Below, piece after piece: positions 13,985 through 21,652 of a DNA stretch of 24,406 nucleotides. A program made the position numbers and the translations under genes. Numbering within the stretch: the first letter of the stretch is position 1; each line of letters opens with the position of its first letter. The notes below the pieces were generated by a model. The model saw only the letters and a program-made list of their open reading frames with translations, was not told the DNA's origin and ran no database searches. Source of the DNA: DATLFI01 sp035524895 (GTDB lineage: Bacteria > Acidobacteriota > Thermoanaerobaculia > Multivoradales > Multivoraceae); contig DATLFI010000101.1 in NCBI GenBank assembly GCA_035524895.1, forward strand, positions 1 to 24,406, in the 5' to 3' direction.

Positions 13985-14209
13985 TTACGCCGCGGGTGGC
14001 GCGTCGTCGTCGAGCATGCCTTCGTCGCGCAGGTAGCGAACCAGGTTCTCCAACCGCGTGATTCGCTGGTCGACATCGGCGATGCATGCCGCGATGGTCG
14101 GCCGCTGGGGCACCGGGAACGGCACCACGGCGGCCACCTGGCGGCTCGAGGTTCCCACCAGCCTGTTCTTTGAAACAGTTGGTGGGAACGTGAGGACGCG
14201 GGCGCTCAC
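13985..14209 (-). CDS. Small coiled-coil-type hypothetical protein
   Basis: A 74-residue protein starting at GTG 14209, which overlaps the stop of the preceding gene in GTGA. The C-terminal half (IADVDQRITRLENLVRYLRDEGML) is a heptad-like coiled coil. The early coding region contains a 10-bp inverted repeat (14151-14189) that would form a strong hairpin in the mRNA. The coupled overlap supports expression with the upstream gene; function unknown. Confidence 0.5.
   Translation of the reverse strand: MSARVLTFPPTVSKNRLVGTSSRQVAAVVPFPVPQRPTIAACIADVDQRITRLENLVRYLRDEGMLDDDAPPAA
14151..14189. repeat. Nested inverted repeat inside a short coding region
   Basis: Outer arms GTTCCCACCA (14151-14160) and TGGTGGGAAC (14180-14189) are perfect; inside them CTGTT (14163-14167) and AACAG (14174-14178) form a second stem. 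It lies a few codons into the 13985-14209 gene and is lower in GC than its surroundings. Confidence 0.7.
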
Positions 14210-14631
14210 TGGACCAGCTCCGGCTCGTCGACGTACTCGCGGATGATGCGTCGGACCTCGTCGCGGTCCTCCTGGTCGGCTGCGGCCAGCAGATCGGCAA
14301 CCACCGCGCCGAGGGTGTGCGCCAGCGTCGCGGGCGTGTTCTGATCGGGCCTGATCCAGCGCTCGCGAATCGACTGCCACACCTGGAAGAGCTCCCGGTG
14401 AATCTCGTTCGCGCGCTCGCCTGCGAGGGCGTTGCCGAGGGGATGGTCGCCCAGCAGTCGGTTGGCCACGGTGACGGGGTGGACACCCTCCGCCTCGGCG
14501 CGTTCGCGGATGAAGTCCTCGAGGGCTGCGGCGGCCGGGTCGCCAGTGTGGGCATCGCTCCGCAAGCGGGAAGCCTGGTCGATGCGCTTCTGGAGGATCG
14601 GGGAAAAGGTCGTGGGCGTGGTCGCTGTCAT
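14206..14631 (-). CDS. Hypothetical helical protein of accessory region
   Basis: A 141-residue mainly helical protein. Its first third is Thr/Ala-rich, then ALEDFIRERAEAEGVHPVTVANRLLG (a helix-turn-helix-like stretch at about 36-62) and an acidic C-terminus (EDRDEVRRIIREYVDEPELVQ). ATG 14631 has AGGAGAG about 9 nt upstream. A promoter with TTGACA and TAGATT, 18 bp apart, lies about 90 nt upstream, so it is likely driven divergently from the regulator at 14802. The stop overlaps the next GTG. Confidence 0.6.
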   Translation of the reverse strand: MTATTPTTFSPILQKRIDQASRLRSDAHTGDPAAAALEDFIRERAEAEGVHPVTVANRLLGDHPLGNALAGERANEIHRELFQVWQSIRERWIRPDQNTPATLAHTLGAVVADLLAAADQEDRDEVRRIIREYVDEPELVQ

Positions 14632-14726
14632 TGGTGTCTCTCTCCTGTGAAGTGGGCGCCCGCGGGATGCGAGCGCCCCTGGTGTCGTGTCGCGGTCGCG
14701 GTGACTCCGTCGGTCCGTTCGTCAAT

Positions 14727-14802
14727 AATCTACAGACTGAGGGGAGGGACTGTCAATAGGTGATTGACCGAGGCGGGTATCTGCCGGTAGGCTAGGCGGC
14801 CA
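14727..14802. promoter_or_regulatory. Divergent promoters with shared operator-like palindrome
   Basis: Minus-strand promoter: TTGACA (14751-14756) and TAGATT (14727-14732), 18-bp spacer. Plus-strand promoter: TTGACC (14764-14769) and TAGGCT (14788-14793), 18-bp spacer, only 8 nt before ATG 14802. A GTCAAT-N5-ATTGAC palindrome (14752-14768) lies across both -35 boxes and could be an operator. The symmetry partly follows from facing -35 boxes. Confidence 0.55.
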
Positions 14803-15056
14803 TGAAGAAGATCGCGGAGATCGTGCGTCCGGCTGCCCTGCGCGGGCTCCACCCGGCCCGGCAGCTCGCGGTGTGGCTCGCCTTTCACGAGCTCTCGCAG
14901 GCGGACCTGGCGAAGCTCTGCGACGTGAAGCAGGGCACCCTGGCCGCTGTGGTCGGCGCGCTCCGCACGTCGGCGCCCGTGCTCGAATGCGTCGAGCGCG
15001 TCACCGGGATTCCGGCAGGAGCCTGGAAGCTCGAGCAGGCGACGCGGGGCGAGTAG
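14802..15056 (+). CDS. HTH transcriptional regulator, phage-repressor-like
   Basis: An 84-residue protein with a HTH at about residues 30-57 (LSQADLAKLCDVKQGTLAAVVGALRTS). It continues with ECVERVTGIPAGAWKL, a common end of small phage-type Cro/YdaS-like regulators. The start is ATG 14802; its -10 is so close that the mRNA would be leaderless, and no Shine-Dalgarno is visible. It faces the 14631 gene across a shared control region, so autoregulation and control of that operon are likely. Confidence 0.65.
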   Translation: MKKIAEIVRPAALRGLHPARQLAVWLAFHELSQADLAKLCDVKQGTLAAVVGALRTSAPVLECVERVTGIPAGAWKLEQATRGE

Positions 15057-15131
15057 CCGCGCCGGCGTGACTCCGGCGTGACTTTGCGCCGCGTCACCGT
15101 TCCGGCGATCGCCGCAAACCCTTGGAAGCGT

Positions 15132-15206
15132 TGGAGCCGACGGCCGGATTTGAACCGGCGACCTGCTGATTACGAATCAGCTGCTCTACCACTGAGCTAC
15201 GTCGGC
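15132..15206 (-). tRNA. tRNA-Thr (anticodon CGT)
   Basis: The minus strand folds as a full cloverleaf: acceptor GCCGACG/CGTCGGC, D arm GCTC...GAGC, anticodon stem GCTGA/TCAGC with loop TTCGTAA (anticodon CGT, reading ACG), and T arm GCCGG/CCGGC around TTCAAAT. The 3' CCA is encoded (15132-15134). It sits between the accessory region and the smc gene and is a possible integration site, though no matching att duplicate was found in the window. Confidence 0.95.
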
Positions 15207-15451
15207 AGGGATGCTTCGAGGCGAAAGGGGGCTCGGCTCGAAGCGAGGCGCCACGCGGGAGGCGGAGACCGCCTCGGCGTGCGCGAGTGGCGGATTGTAG
15301 GCGAGTCGGGGGGATGGGGCTACCGAGTCGGTCGGGGCTGCCAATAGGGCTGATCGGCCCGGGGGCCTTGCCGATAGCGAAGCGACGATGTGTCTGGCCG
15401 CCGCACGGCCAAAGCTAGCGCGCAGCTCGAGCTCCCGGGCTTCCGGCGTGA
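15207..15451. other. Intergenic region upstream of tRNA-Thr and after smc
   Basis: Nothing coding is supported. On the minus strand TACAAT (15294-15299) may be a -10 box for the tRNA, with no clear -35. TGGCC-N7-GGCCA (about 15395-15412) is a short stem near the smc 3' end. Confidence 0.4.
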
Positions 15452-18400
15452 CTACGAGGCCATGCGGTCGGCGGGGTGGAGCTGGTCGAGGTCGACCGCG
15501 ACCAGCTTGGAGACGCCCTTCTCCTCCATGGTCACGCCGTAGAGCGAGCTGGCGGCCTCCATGGTGAGCTTGTTGTGGGTGATCACCAGGAACTGCGTGT
15601 CCTTGGCCATCCGCTCGAGCAGCTCGACGAAGAGCAGCACGTTGGCGTCGTCGAGCGGGGCGTCGACCTCGTCGAGGATGCAGAACGGCGAGGGCTTGGT
15701 GAGGAAGAGCGCGAACAGCAGCGCGATCGCGGTGAGCGCCTTCTCGCCGCCGGAGAGGAGCTGCAGGTTTTGCAGCCGCTTGCCGGGGGGGCGTGCGACG
15801 ATCTCGAGGCCGCTCTCGAGCGGGTCCTCGTCGTCGAGCAGGCGCATGGTCGCTTCGCCACCGCGGAAGAGCTCGGCGAACACGCGACTGAAGTTGACGT
15901 TGACCTCGTCGAAGGTCTTGGTGAAGCGCTCGTGGGACGTCTCGTTGATCTCGCGGATGGTGCGTCGCAGGATCTCGATCGAGAGCAGCAGGTCCGCGCG
16001 CTGCTCCGACAGGAAGGTGGAGCGCTCTTCCTGCTCGGTGTGCTCCTGCGCCGCCAGCACGTTGACCGGGCCCATGCGGTCGAGCGCATCTTTGACCGAG
16101 CGCACCTCGGTGTCGAGCGAGGGGAGGCGTTCGAGGTCCTCCTCGGCCTGGGCGAGCAGTGCCGCTGGGTCGAGGATGAGCTCGACGGCTGCCGGCATCG
16201 CAGTGCTGGTGGCGGAGCGCGCGATCTGCGGTAGGGAGGTCACGGTCGTGGCGATCTCGAGGGCTGCGACGCTGGTGATCGCCGTGGCGAGGCGCGCCTC
16301 GGCGCCGGTCTCCTCCGGCACGAGGTCGACCACCGCCGCTTCGTCGTGTGCTGCCACTTCGATAGTCGTCACCGCGCCGCCGTGCGGAGGCGCCGGAACA
16401 GCGGTGATGATCACCCCGGTAGCGCGGAGCGGCGCCGCGGGTCGCAAGGAAGCGAGCAGCGGCACTGCGACGTGGAAGTGCGACCAGTAGGCCTCGGCCA
16501 CGTGCTCGGCCTCGCGCCGCTGCTCGGCCTGGCCGATGCGCAGTGCTTCCAGGCGTGAGCGCTCCTCCTCGCGTTCCGTGCGCAGCTCCCGCACGCGCTC
16601 CTCGAGCGAGCGGGTCGCAGCGCGGCGCTCCTCGAGACGCTCCTGGGCGGAGCGTCGACGTTCCTCGACGGTGCCGCGCTCTTCCAACGCCTGCTGCTGC
16701 TCGCGCTCGGCGCTGCCGATCTCTTCGCCCAGCTCGCGGTCGCGAGTCTCTAGGTGGTCTCGCTCGCGCTGCCAGTGGGCGAGGAACTCGGCGGCAGCCT
16801 GCCGTTGCCGATCGAGCCGCGCGACCTCCGCGGCCTGGGCTGCGAGGCGCTCCTCGAACAGGCGCAGGCGCTCGGAGTGGACTGCGTCCTCGGCGCGGAG
16901 CTTCTCGAGCTCCTGCCGCGCTCCGTCCACGGCCGCCTGGAGCTCGTCGAGGCGGCGCTCGAGCCCCGCGTGTTGGGCGCGCGTGCCTTCGAGATCGTGC
17001 TGGTGCAGGGCGTGGTCGCGCGCGATGCGCTCGGCCTCGGCGACCAGGCCGCGACGCTCTTCCTCGACCTCGGTACGCTCGCGCTCTAGCTGCTGGAGGC
17101 GGTTGGCGGCGTCCTGGCGGCGAGCCTGCGCGACAGCATGCTCCTTCTGGAGCTCGCCGAGCCGCCCTTCGGCTTGCCGCGAGCCTGCCGCGAGCGCGGT
17201 GCGCTCTTGGACCAATACCCCGAGCTCGGCGGTCGCGGCCAGGATGGCGTGCCGCAGCTCCTGGTCGCGCCCCGCAAGCGCTTCGAGCTCTCGTGCACGC
17301 GAGAGCGCGCCAGGACGCGCCGCCCCGCCCCGCACGCCCAGCATCCCGGCGAGACCGACGACTCGGCCGCGCGCGAGGAAGGCGACACCGGGGTGTCGTC
17401 GCGCCAGGTCCGCGGCTTCCTCGGCGGTGTCTACGAGGTAGGCCGGCGGTAGCGCGCGTGCCACCGCGTCCGGGAGGCCGATGGCGGCACCCAGCGGGCG
17501 CGGGGCCGGATGGCCAGAGAGCGGCTCGTCGGAGGCGGTAAGTACGTCGGCGGCGCCTGAGACTTGGGTGACTGAGACTTGGGCGACTGGGACTTGGGCG
17601 AGCGAGACCTCGAAGTCGTGGGGCCGTGCGCCTTCGGTAGGCGCGATCTCGGCGGCGGCACTTACCGGGCTCGGTTGGGGCGGGGCGGTCTCCGCGGGCG
17701 CAGGGCGGCTGCGGAAGAGCTTGCTCTTGAGCCATCGCCAGATCGACGGCTGCGCCGGAGGCGCCACGGCCTGGCGTGGGTGCTCTTCGGCGACGACTGG
17801 CGCCTGGGGTGCGAGCGTCACCGCCGGGGAAGGCTGATCAGCGCGGCGCTTGGTGGCTGCGGCGGATCTTTGGAGCGACCGCGCGTACAGGTCGGCGGGC
17901 GGCGTCCCGTCGGCCGGGGTCACCACGCGCAGCTCGGTGCTGGAGCCGTTCACCCTGGACGCGACCTCGAGCGCGTCGGTACCTTCGGGCAGCACCACCG
18001 CGTCGCGCAGCGAGGAGAGGTAGAGGTCGACGCTGTCCTCCCAGCCCTCGGGAGCTCGTGCCAAGTCCTCGAGGAATCGGGCATCGGCGAGACCGATCTG
18101 CTCGAGTGTGGAGCGCACGCCGGCGCGCCGCTCGTCATCGGCGGCCGCCAGCTCCTCGAGCAGGCTGCGCCGGTGCTCGAGCGCGCGCGCGTCCTCCTCG
18201 GCGCGCTGGCGCAGCTTGGTGGCTTCGCCTTCGCGCCGCAGGCGCGCGTCGAGCTCGGCGCGCTTGCGCTCCAGCTCCACGCGCTGGCTGGCGACGGCTG
18301 TCTCCAGTTCCTCGATGCGGTGTTGCGCCTGCGACAGCTCCTTGTGTCCTTCCTGGATCTCCGTGTCCCTGTCGGCGATCTCCTGCTCGAGGCGTTCGCG

Positions 18401-19645
18401 CCGGAATGCCGACTTCTCGCCCTCGAGGTGCACCCGGTGGAGGCGGGACTGCTGCTCGTTGACACGGCCGAGCGAAGCCATCAGCTCGGCGCGATGCTGG
18501 TCGAGCGCCTGCTCGTGCTCGCGCAGCGAGCCGGCGGCCGCGGCGACCCGTTGATGGCTCTCCTCGAACGACTGGCGCGCGCCGTCACGGCCGGCGGCCA
18601 GGCCCCGCTGCTGCTCGTCGAGGTCGGCCAGCGCTGCGATCTGGGTGTCGCACTCCAGCGCGCGGCGCTCGGCCGTGCCGGTGCCGCTGTCCAGTCGCGA
18701 CGCGACCTCCTCGCGGGTACGACGCGCACCTTGGATGCGCTGCGTCAGCCCCTCGACCCGCGTGTCGAGCTCGGCTGATCGGCGATACCAGGCGCCGCTC
18801 TGGTCCTGCAGCTCGTCGAGCTGCAGGCGCGCCGCCTGGAGCTCGGCCTCTGCCGCGGTGAGGCGCGCGGCGAGCGCCGCGTCGAGGTCGGTGCGTTCGG
18901 TGAGCGCCTCGTGGAGGCGGCGCAGCTCGCGTTGTGCCAACAGCGACTTCGCGACGAGCAGCCGCCGTAACAACGCGCGATGCTCGCGGTCGCGCTCCTG
19001 GAAGCGGCGCGCGGCGCCTGCCTGGCGCTTGAGCGCGCGCAGCGAGCGCTCGACCTCGGCGAGGATGTCGTCGAGGCGCATGCGGTTCGCCGTGGCCTCT
19101 TCGAGCTTGAGCTCGGCGAGACGCTTGCGCTGCCGGTAGCGCGTGATGCCGGCGGCCTCCTCGATCAGGCGCCGGCGCTCCTGCGGGCGCCCCGAGAGGA
19201 TCTGGCCGATCTTGCCCTGCTCGATCACCGAGTAGGCGCGGATGCCGAGCCCGGTGTCCATCAGCAGGTCGCGGATGTCCTTGAGCCGGACCACGCGATC
19301 GTTGAGCCGGTACATGCTCTCGCCGCTGCGGAACACCCGCCGGCCGAGGGTCAGCTTGCCGTCGCGGGCGTGCTCGAACCCGGGTGCCAGGAGGGTGAGG
19401 CTGACCTCCGCCATGCCGAGCGGCGCGCGCCTGTCGGTGCCGCTGAAGATGACGTCCTCCATGCGGCCGCCGCGTAGGGTCTTCGCGCTCTGCTCGCCGA
19501 GCACCCAGGTGATCGCCTCGGAGAGGTTGCTCTTGCCGCAGCCGTTGGGGCCGACGATCGCGGTGATGCCCTCGGCGAACTCGGTGCGCACCGGGTCCAC
19601 GAAGGACTTGAAGCCGCTGATCTCGATGTTGTGGAGGCGGAACAT
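15452..19645 (-). CDS. smc: Chromosome segregation protein SMC with low-complexity insertions
   Basis: A 1397-residue SMC ATPase, longer than the usual 1150-1200. ATG 19645 begins the canonical MFRLHNIEISGFKSF; an upstream in-frame start at 19711 adds no family residues. Walker A GPNGCGKS is at 32-39, the signature LSGGEKAL and Walker B FCILDEVDAPLDD near the C-terminus, and long coiled coils rich in Glu/Arg/Leu run between. The hinge domain is present. Within or beside it an Ala/Pro-rich insert of about 125 residues (DNA about 17505-17880) contains a tandem pentapeptide (QVxVx). A second Ala/Val-rich insert of about 90 residues (about 16190-16480) sits just before the C-terminal head. SMC forms the condensin core with ScpA/ScpB (not in the window). 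No Shine-Dalgarno is evident. All ATPase motifs are intact, so the protein is probably active. Confidence 0.95.
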   Translation of the reverse strand: MFRLHNIEISGFKSFVDPVRTEFAEGITAIVGPNGCGKSNLSEAITWVLGEQSAKTLRGGRMEDVIFSGTDRRAPLGMAEVSLTLLAPGFEHARDGKLTLGRRVFRSGESMYRLNDRVVRLKDIRDLLMDTGLGIRAYSVIEQGKIGQILSGRPQERRRLIEEAAGITRYRQRKRLAELKLEEATANRMRLDDILAEVERSLRALKRQAGAARRFQERDREHRALLRRLLVAKSLLAQRELRRLHEALTERTDLDAALAARLTAAEAELQAARLQLDELQDQSGAWYRRSAELDTRVEGLTQRIQGARRTREEVASRLDSGTGTAERRALECDTQIAALADLDEQQRGLAAGRDGARQSFEESHQRVAAAAGSLREHEQALDQHRAELMASLGRVNEQQSRLHRVHLEGEKSAFRRERLEQEIADRDTEIQEGHKELSQAQHRIEELETAVASQRVELERKRAELDARLRREGEATKLRQRAEEDARALEHRRSLLEELAAADDERRAGVRSTLEQIGLADARFLEDLARAPEGWEDSVDLYLSSLRDAVVLPEGTDALEVASRVNGSSTELRVVTPADGTPPADLYARSLQRSAAATKRRADQPSPAVTLAPQAPVVAEEHPRQAVAPPAQPSIWRWLKSKLFRSRPAPAETAPPQPSPVSAAAEIAPTEGARPHDFEVSLAQVPVAQVSVTQVSGAADVLTASDEPLSGHPAPRPLGAAIGLPDAVARALPPAYLVDTAEEAADLARRHPGVAFLARGRVVGLAGMLGVRGGAARPGALSRARELEALAGRDQELRHAILAATAELGVLVQERTALAAGSRQAEGRLGELQKEHAVAQARRQDAANRLQQLERERTEVEEERRGLVAEAERIARDHALHQHDLEGTRAQHAGLERRLDELQAAVDGARQELEKLRAEDAVHSERLRLFEERLAAQAAEVARLDRQRQAAAEFLAHWQRERDHLETRDRELGEEIGSAEREQQQALEERGTVEERRRSAQERLEERRAATRSLEERVRELRTEREEERSRLEALRIGQAEQRREAEHVAEAYWSHFHVAVPLLASLRPAAPLRATGVIITAVPAPPHGGAVTTIEVAAHDEAAVVDLVPEETGAEARLATAITSVAALEIATTVTSLPQIARSATSTAMPAAVELILDPAALLAQAEEDLERLPSLDTEVRSVKDALDRMGPVNVLAAQEHTEQEERSTFLSEQRADLLLSIEILRRTIREINETSHERFTKTFDEVNVNFSRVFAELFRGGEATMRLLDDEDPLESGLEIVARPPGKRLQNLQLLSGGEKALTAIALLFALFLTKPSPFCILDEVDAPLDDANVLLFVELLERMAKDTQFLVITHNKLTMEAASSLYGVTMEEKGVSKLVAVDLDQLHPADRMAS
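17558..17617. repeat. 15-bp tandem repeat in the smc hinge insertion
   Basis: Three near-identical 15-bp units (17558-17572, 17573-17587, 17588-17602), plus a degenerate fourth to 17617, with core GACTTGGGCGAC. They encode the pentapeptides QVPVA/QVSVT/QVSGA. In-frame and likely hypervariable. Confidence 0.8.
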
Positions 19646-19854
19646 GGGTCGTTGGTGGCGGCTCGACCGCGGTGCGTGGCAGTGGGCTCCCGGGGTGCTG
19701 ACAGCGGCCACGATAGCAAGCGTGGTTCGGGGCGCTCAAGGCTCTACCCCAATCCCTTGCGGCTCCTGGGTCTCGGGGCCCAACATGTAGCTACGTAGCA
19801 GCCCGCGGGGAGGCGGCGAGTCGATTGGAGGCTCTAAGTAGACTCTCCCGCGCC

Positions 19855-21639
19855 ATGGATTTCCAGGTCGCTCTGATGCTGCTGCTCCTGAGCGCCACCT
19901 TCGTGGTGTTCGCGCTCGAGCTGCTGCCGCTGGAGGTGACGGCTTTCAGCCTGTTGGGCGCCCTGATAGCGCTCGACCTGGTCTCCGTGACCGACGCCCT
20001 CTCCGGCTTCAGCAATCGCGCCGTGGTCGCGATCGGTGCGCTGCTCGTGCTGAGCTACGCGTTGGGGAAGGCGGGTCTGATCGAGTACGCAGCGGACCGC
20101 GTGGGCGCGCTGGCAGAGCGAAGCCGGTGGGTCGGCATCGCCGTGCTTCTGGTGGGGATCTCGGTGCTCTCGAGCATCCTCAACAACACGGCGATTGTCG
20201 CGGTGTTCATTCCGCTCGCCATCGGCCTGTGCGCGCGCCTGGGCATCTCGCCCAGCAAGCTGCTGCTGCCGGTGTCCTACGCGTCGATCTTCGGCGGCAC
20301 GCTCACCCTGATCGGAACCTCGACCAACCTCATCGTGAGCGGCGTCGCCGCGGACGCCGGTCATCCGCAGTTCGGCATGTTCGAGTTCACGCCGCTCGGC
20401 CTCCTGTTCTGCCTCGTCGGCCTGACCTACACGATCACGCTGGCGCCGCGGCTGTTGCCCGAGCGCGTGCCACCGTCGTCGCTACTGCGCAAGTACGAGC
20501 TGGGCGAGTACATCACCGAGATTCGCCTCGGCGAGGACGACAAGCTGGTGGGTAGCACGGTCAGCGAGCACGAACTGGGAGCGGCGTTCGGGGTCGACGT
20601 GCTGGCGATCGTCCGAGGCGACCGCCGGCACGTCGCCGACGCCGGGCTCTTGAGGCTGCAGCCGGGCGATGTGCTGATTGCCCGTGCCGGGCTGGAAGAG
20701 CTCCTGGCACTGCGCGACAAGCTCGGTGTGACCCTGCCCTCAGACGAGCTGGAATCGACGGAGAGCTCGTTCTCGGGCGAGGTGCTGACCGAGCTGCTGG
20801 TGCCGCCGACCAGCCGTCTGGTCGGTCGGACGCTGCAGCAGAGCGACTTCCGGCGACGCTTCGGCGCCTTCGTGATCGGGATTCGCCGGCATTCGGCGAC
20901 GCTGCACGGAAAGATGGCGCGGACGGCTCTCGAGGCCTGGGACTCGTTGCTGGCGCTGCTGCCACGCGATCGCGTCGAAGCCCTGCGCTCCACCCAGGAC
21001 CTCATCGTGTTGTCAGAGCACGAGACGCCGTTCCGCCGCAAGCCTTACTGGTGGCTGGTGCTGTTGGTGCTGCCCTTGGTGGTGCTGCTGGCCGCGGTCG
21101 GAGTGTTGGAGATTGCGGCCGCGGCTCTCCTGGGTGCCACCCTGCTGCTGGTGGTCAAGGTGATCAGCCCGCGCGAGGCCTACCAGAGCATCGACTGGAG
21201 CGTCATCTTCCTGGTTGCGGCGTTCGTGCCGGTGGGAAAGGCGGTGATCGACACCGGGACTGCGGCGTTTGTCGCGGATCTGCTGTTGCGCGTTGCCGAG
21301 CTGGTGCCGATGTCGACGCCCTACGTGGTGCTCTCTCTGCTCTACCTCGCCACGTCGGTGCTCACGCAGATGGTCTCGAACACTGCCGCCGCGCTGGTCG
21401 TGGCACCGGTGGGACTCAGCCTGGCCGCCAGCCTAGGCGTCGATTCTCGGCCGTACCTGATCGCCGTTTGCTTCGCCGCTTCCGCCGAGTTCATGACGCC
21501 GATGGGCTATCAGACCAACATGATGGTCTACGCCCCCGGCGGCTACCGCTTCCTCGACTACACGCGCTTCGGGGCACCCCTCAACGTCGCGTTCTGGATC
21601 CTGGCGTCGGTGGCGATTCCCTGGTTCTGGGAGTTCTGA
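19855..21639 (+). CDS. SLC13-type anion transporter with TrkA_C domains
   Basis: A 594-residue membrane protein from ATG 19855 (an in-frame TTG at 19825 with GGGGAGG about 11 nt upstream is an alternative). N-terminal TM helices include LSSILNNTAIVAVFIPLAI and GTLTLIGTSTNLIVSG, the SNT-like Na+ and anion site of SLC13/DASS permeases. Two cytoplasmic TrkA_C-like domains follow (about 200-290 and 300-385: ITEIRLGEDDKLVGSTV..., TELLVPPTSRLVGRTL...). The second TM half ends with TSVLTQMVSNTAAALVVAPVG and FMTPMGYQTNMMVY. Related proteins move sulfate, dicarboxylates or similar anions; the substrate cannot be fixed. Its promoter region is short, next to the smc start; the 3' end is 13 bp from the convergent peptidase. 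Confidence 0.88.
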   Translation: MDFQVALMLLLLSATFVVFALELLPLEVTAFSLLGALIALDLVSVTDALSGFSNRAVVAIGALLVLSYALGKAGLIEYAADRVGALAERSRWVGIAVLLVGISVLSSILNNTAIVAVFIPLAIGLCARLGISPSKLLLPVSYASIFGGTLTLIGTSTNLIVSGVAADAGHPQFGMFEFTPLGLLFCLVGLTYTITLAPRLLPERVPPSSLLRKYELGEYITEIRLGEDDKLVGSTVSEHELGAAFGVDVLAIVRGDRRHVADAGLLRLQPGDVLIARAGLEELLALRDKLGVTLPSDELESTESSFSGEVLTELLVPPTSRLVGRTLQQSDFRRRFGAFVIGIRRHSATLHGKMARTALEAWDSLLALLPRDRVEALRSTQDLIVLSEHETPFRRKPYWWLVLLVLPLVVLLAAVGVLEIAAAALLGATLLLVVKVISPREAYQSIDWSVIFLVAAFVPVGKAVIDTGTAAFVADLLLRVAELVPMSTPYVVLSLLYLATSVLTQMVSNTAAALVVAPVGLSLAASLGVDSRPYLIAVCFAASAEFMTPMGYQTNMMVYAPGGYRFLDYTRFGAPLNVAFWILASVAIPWFWEF

Positions 21640-21652
21640 ATGTTCTGACAGC

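Noticed and set aside
15132..15206. att-site duplication of the tRNA 3' end
   Set aside because: No second copy of the tRNA end longer than about 8 nt was found by eye in the window.
15186..17735. 849-codon minus-strand open frame
   Set aside because: Same DNA as smc in another frame; extreme Arg/Ala/Gly content and no domain.
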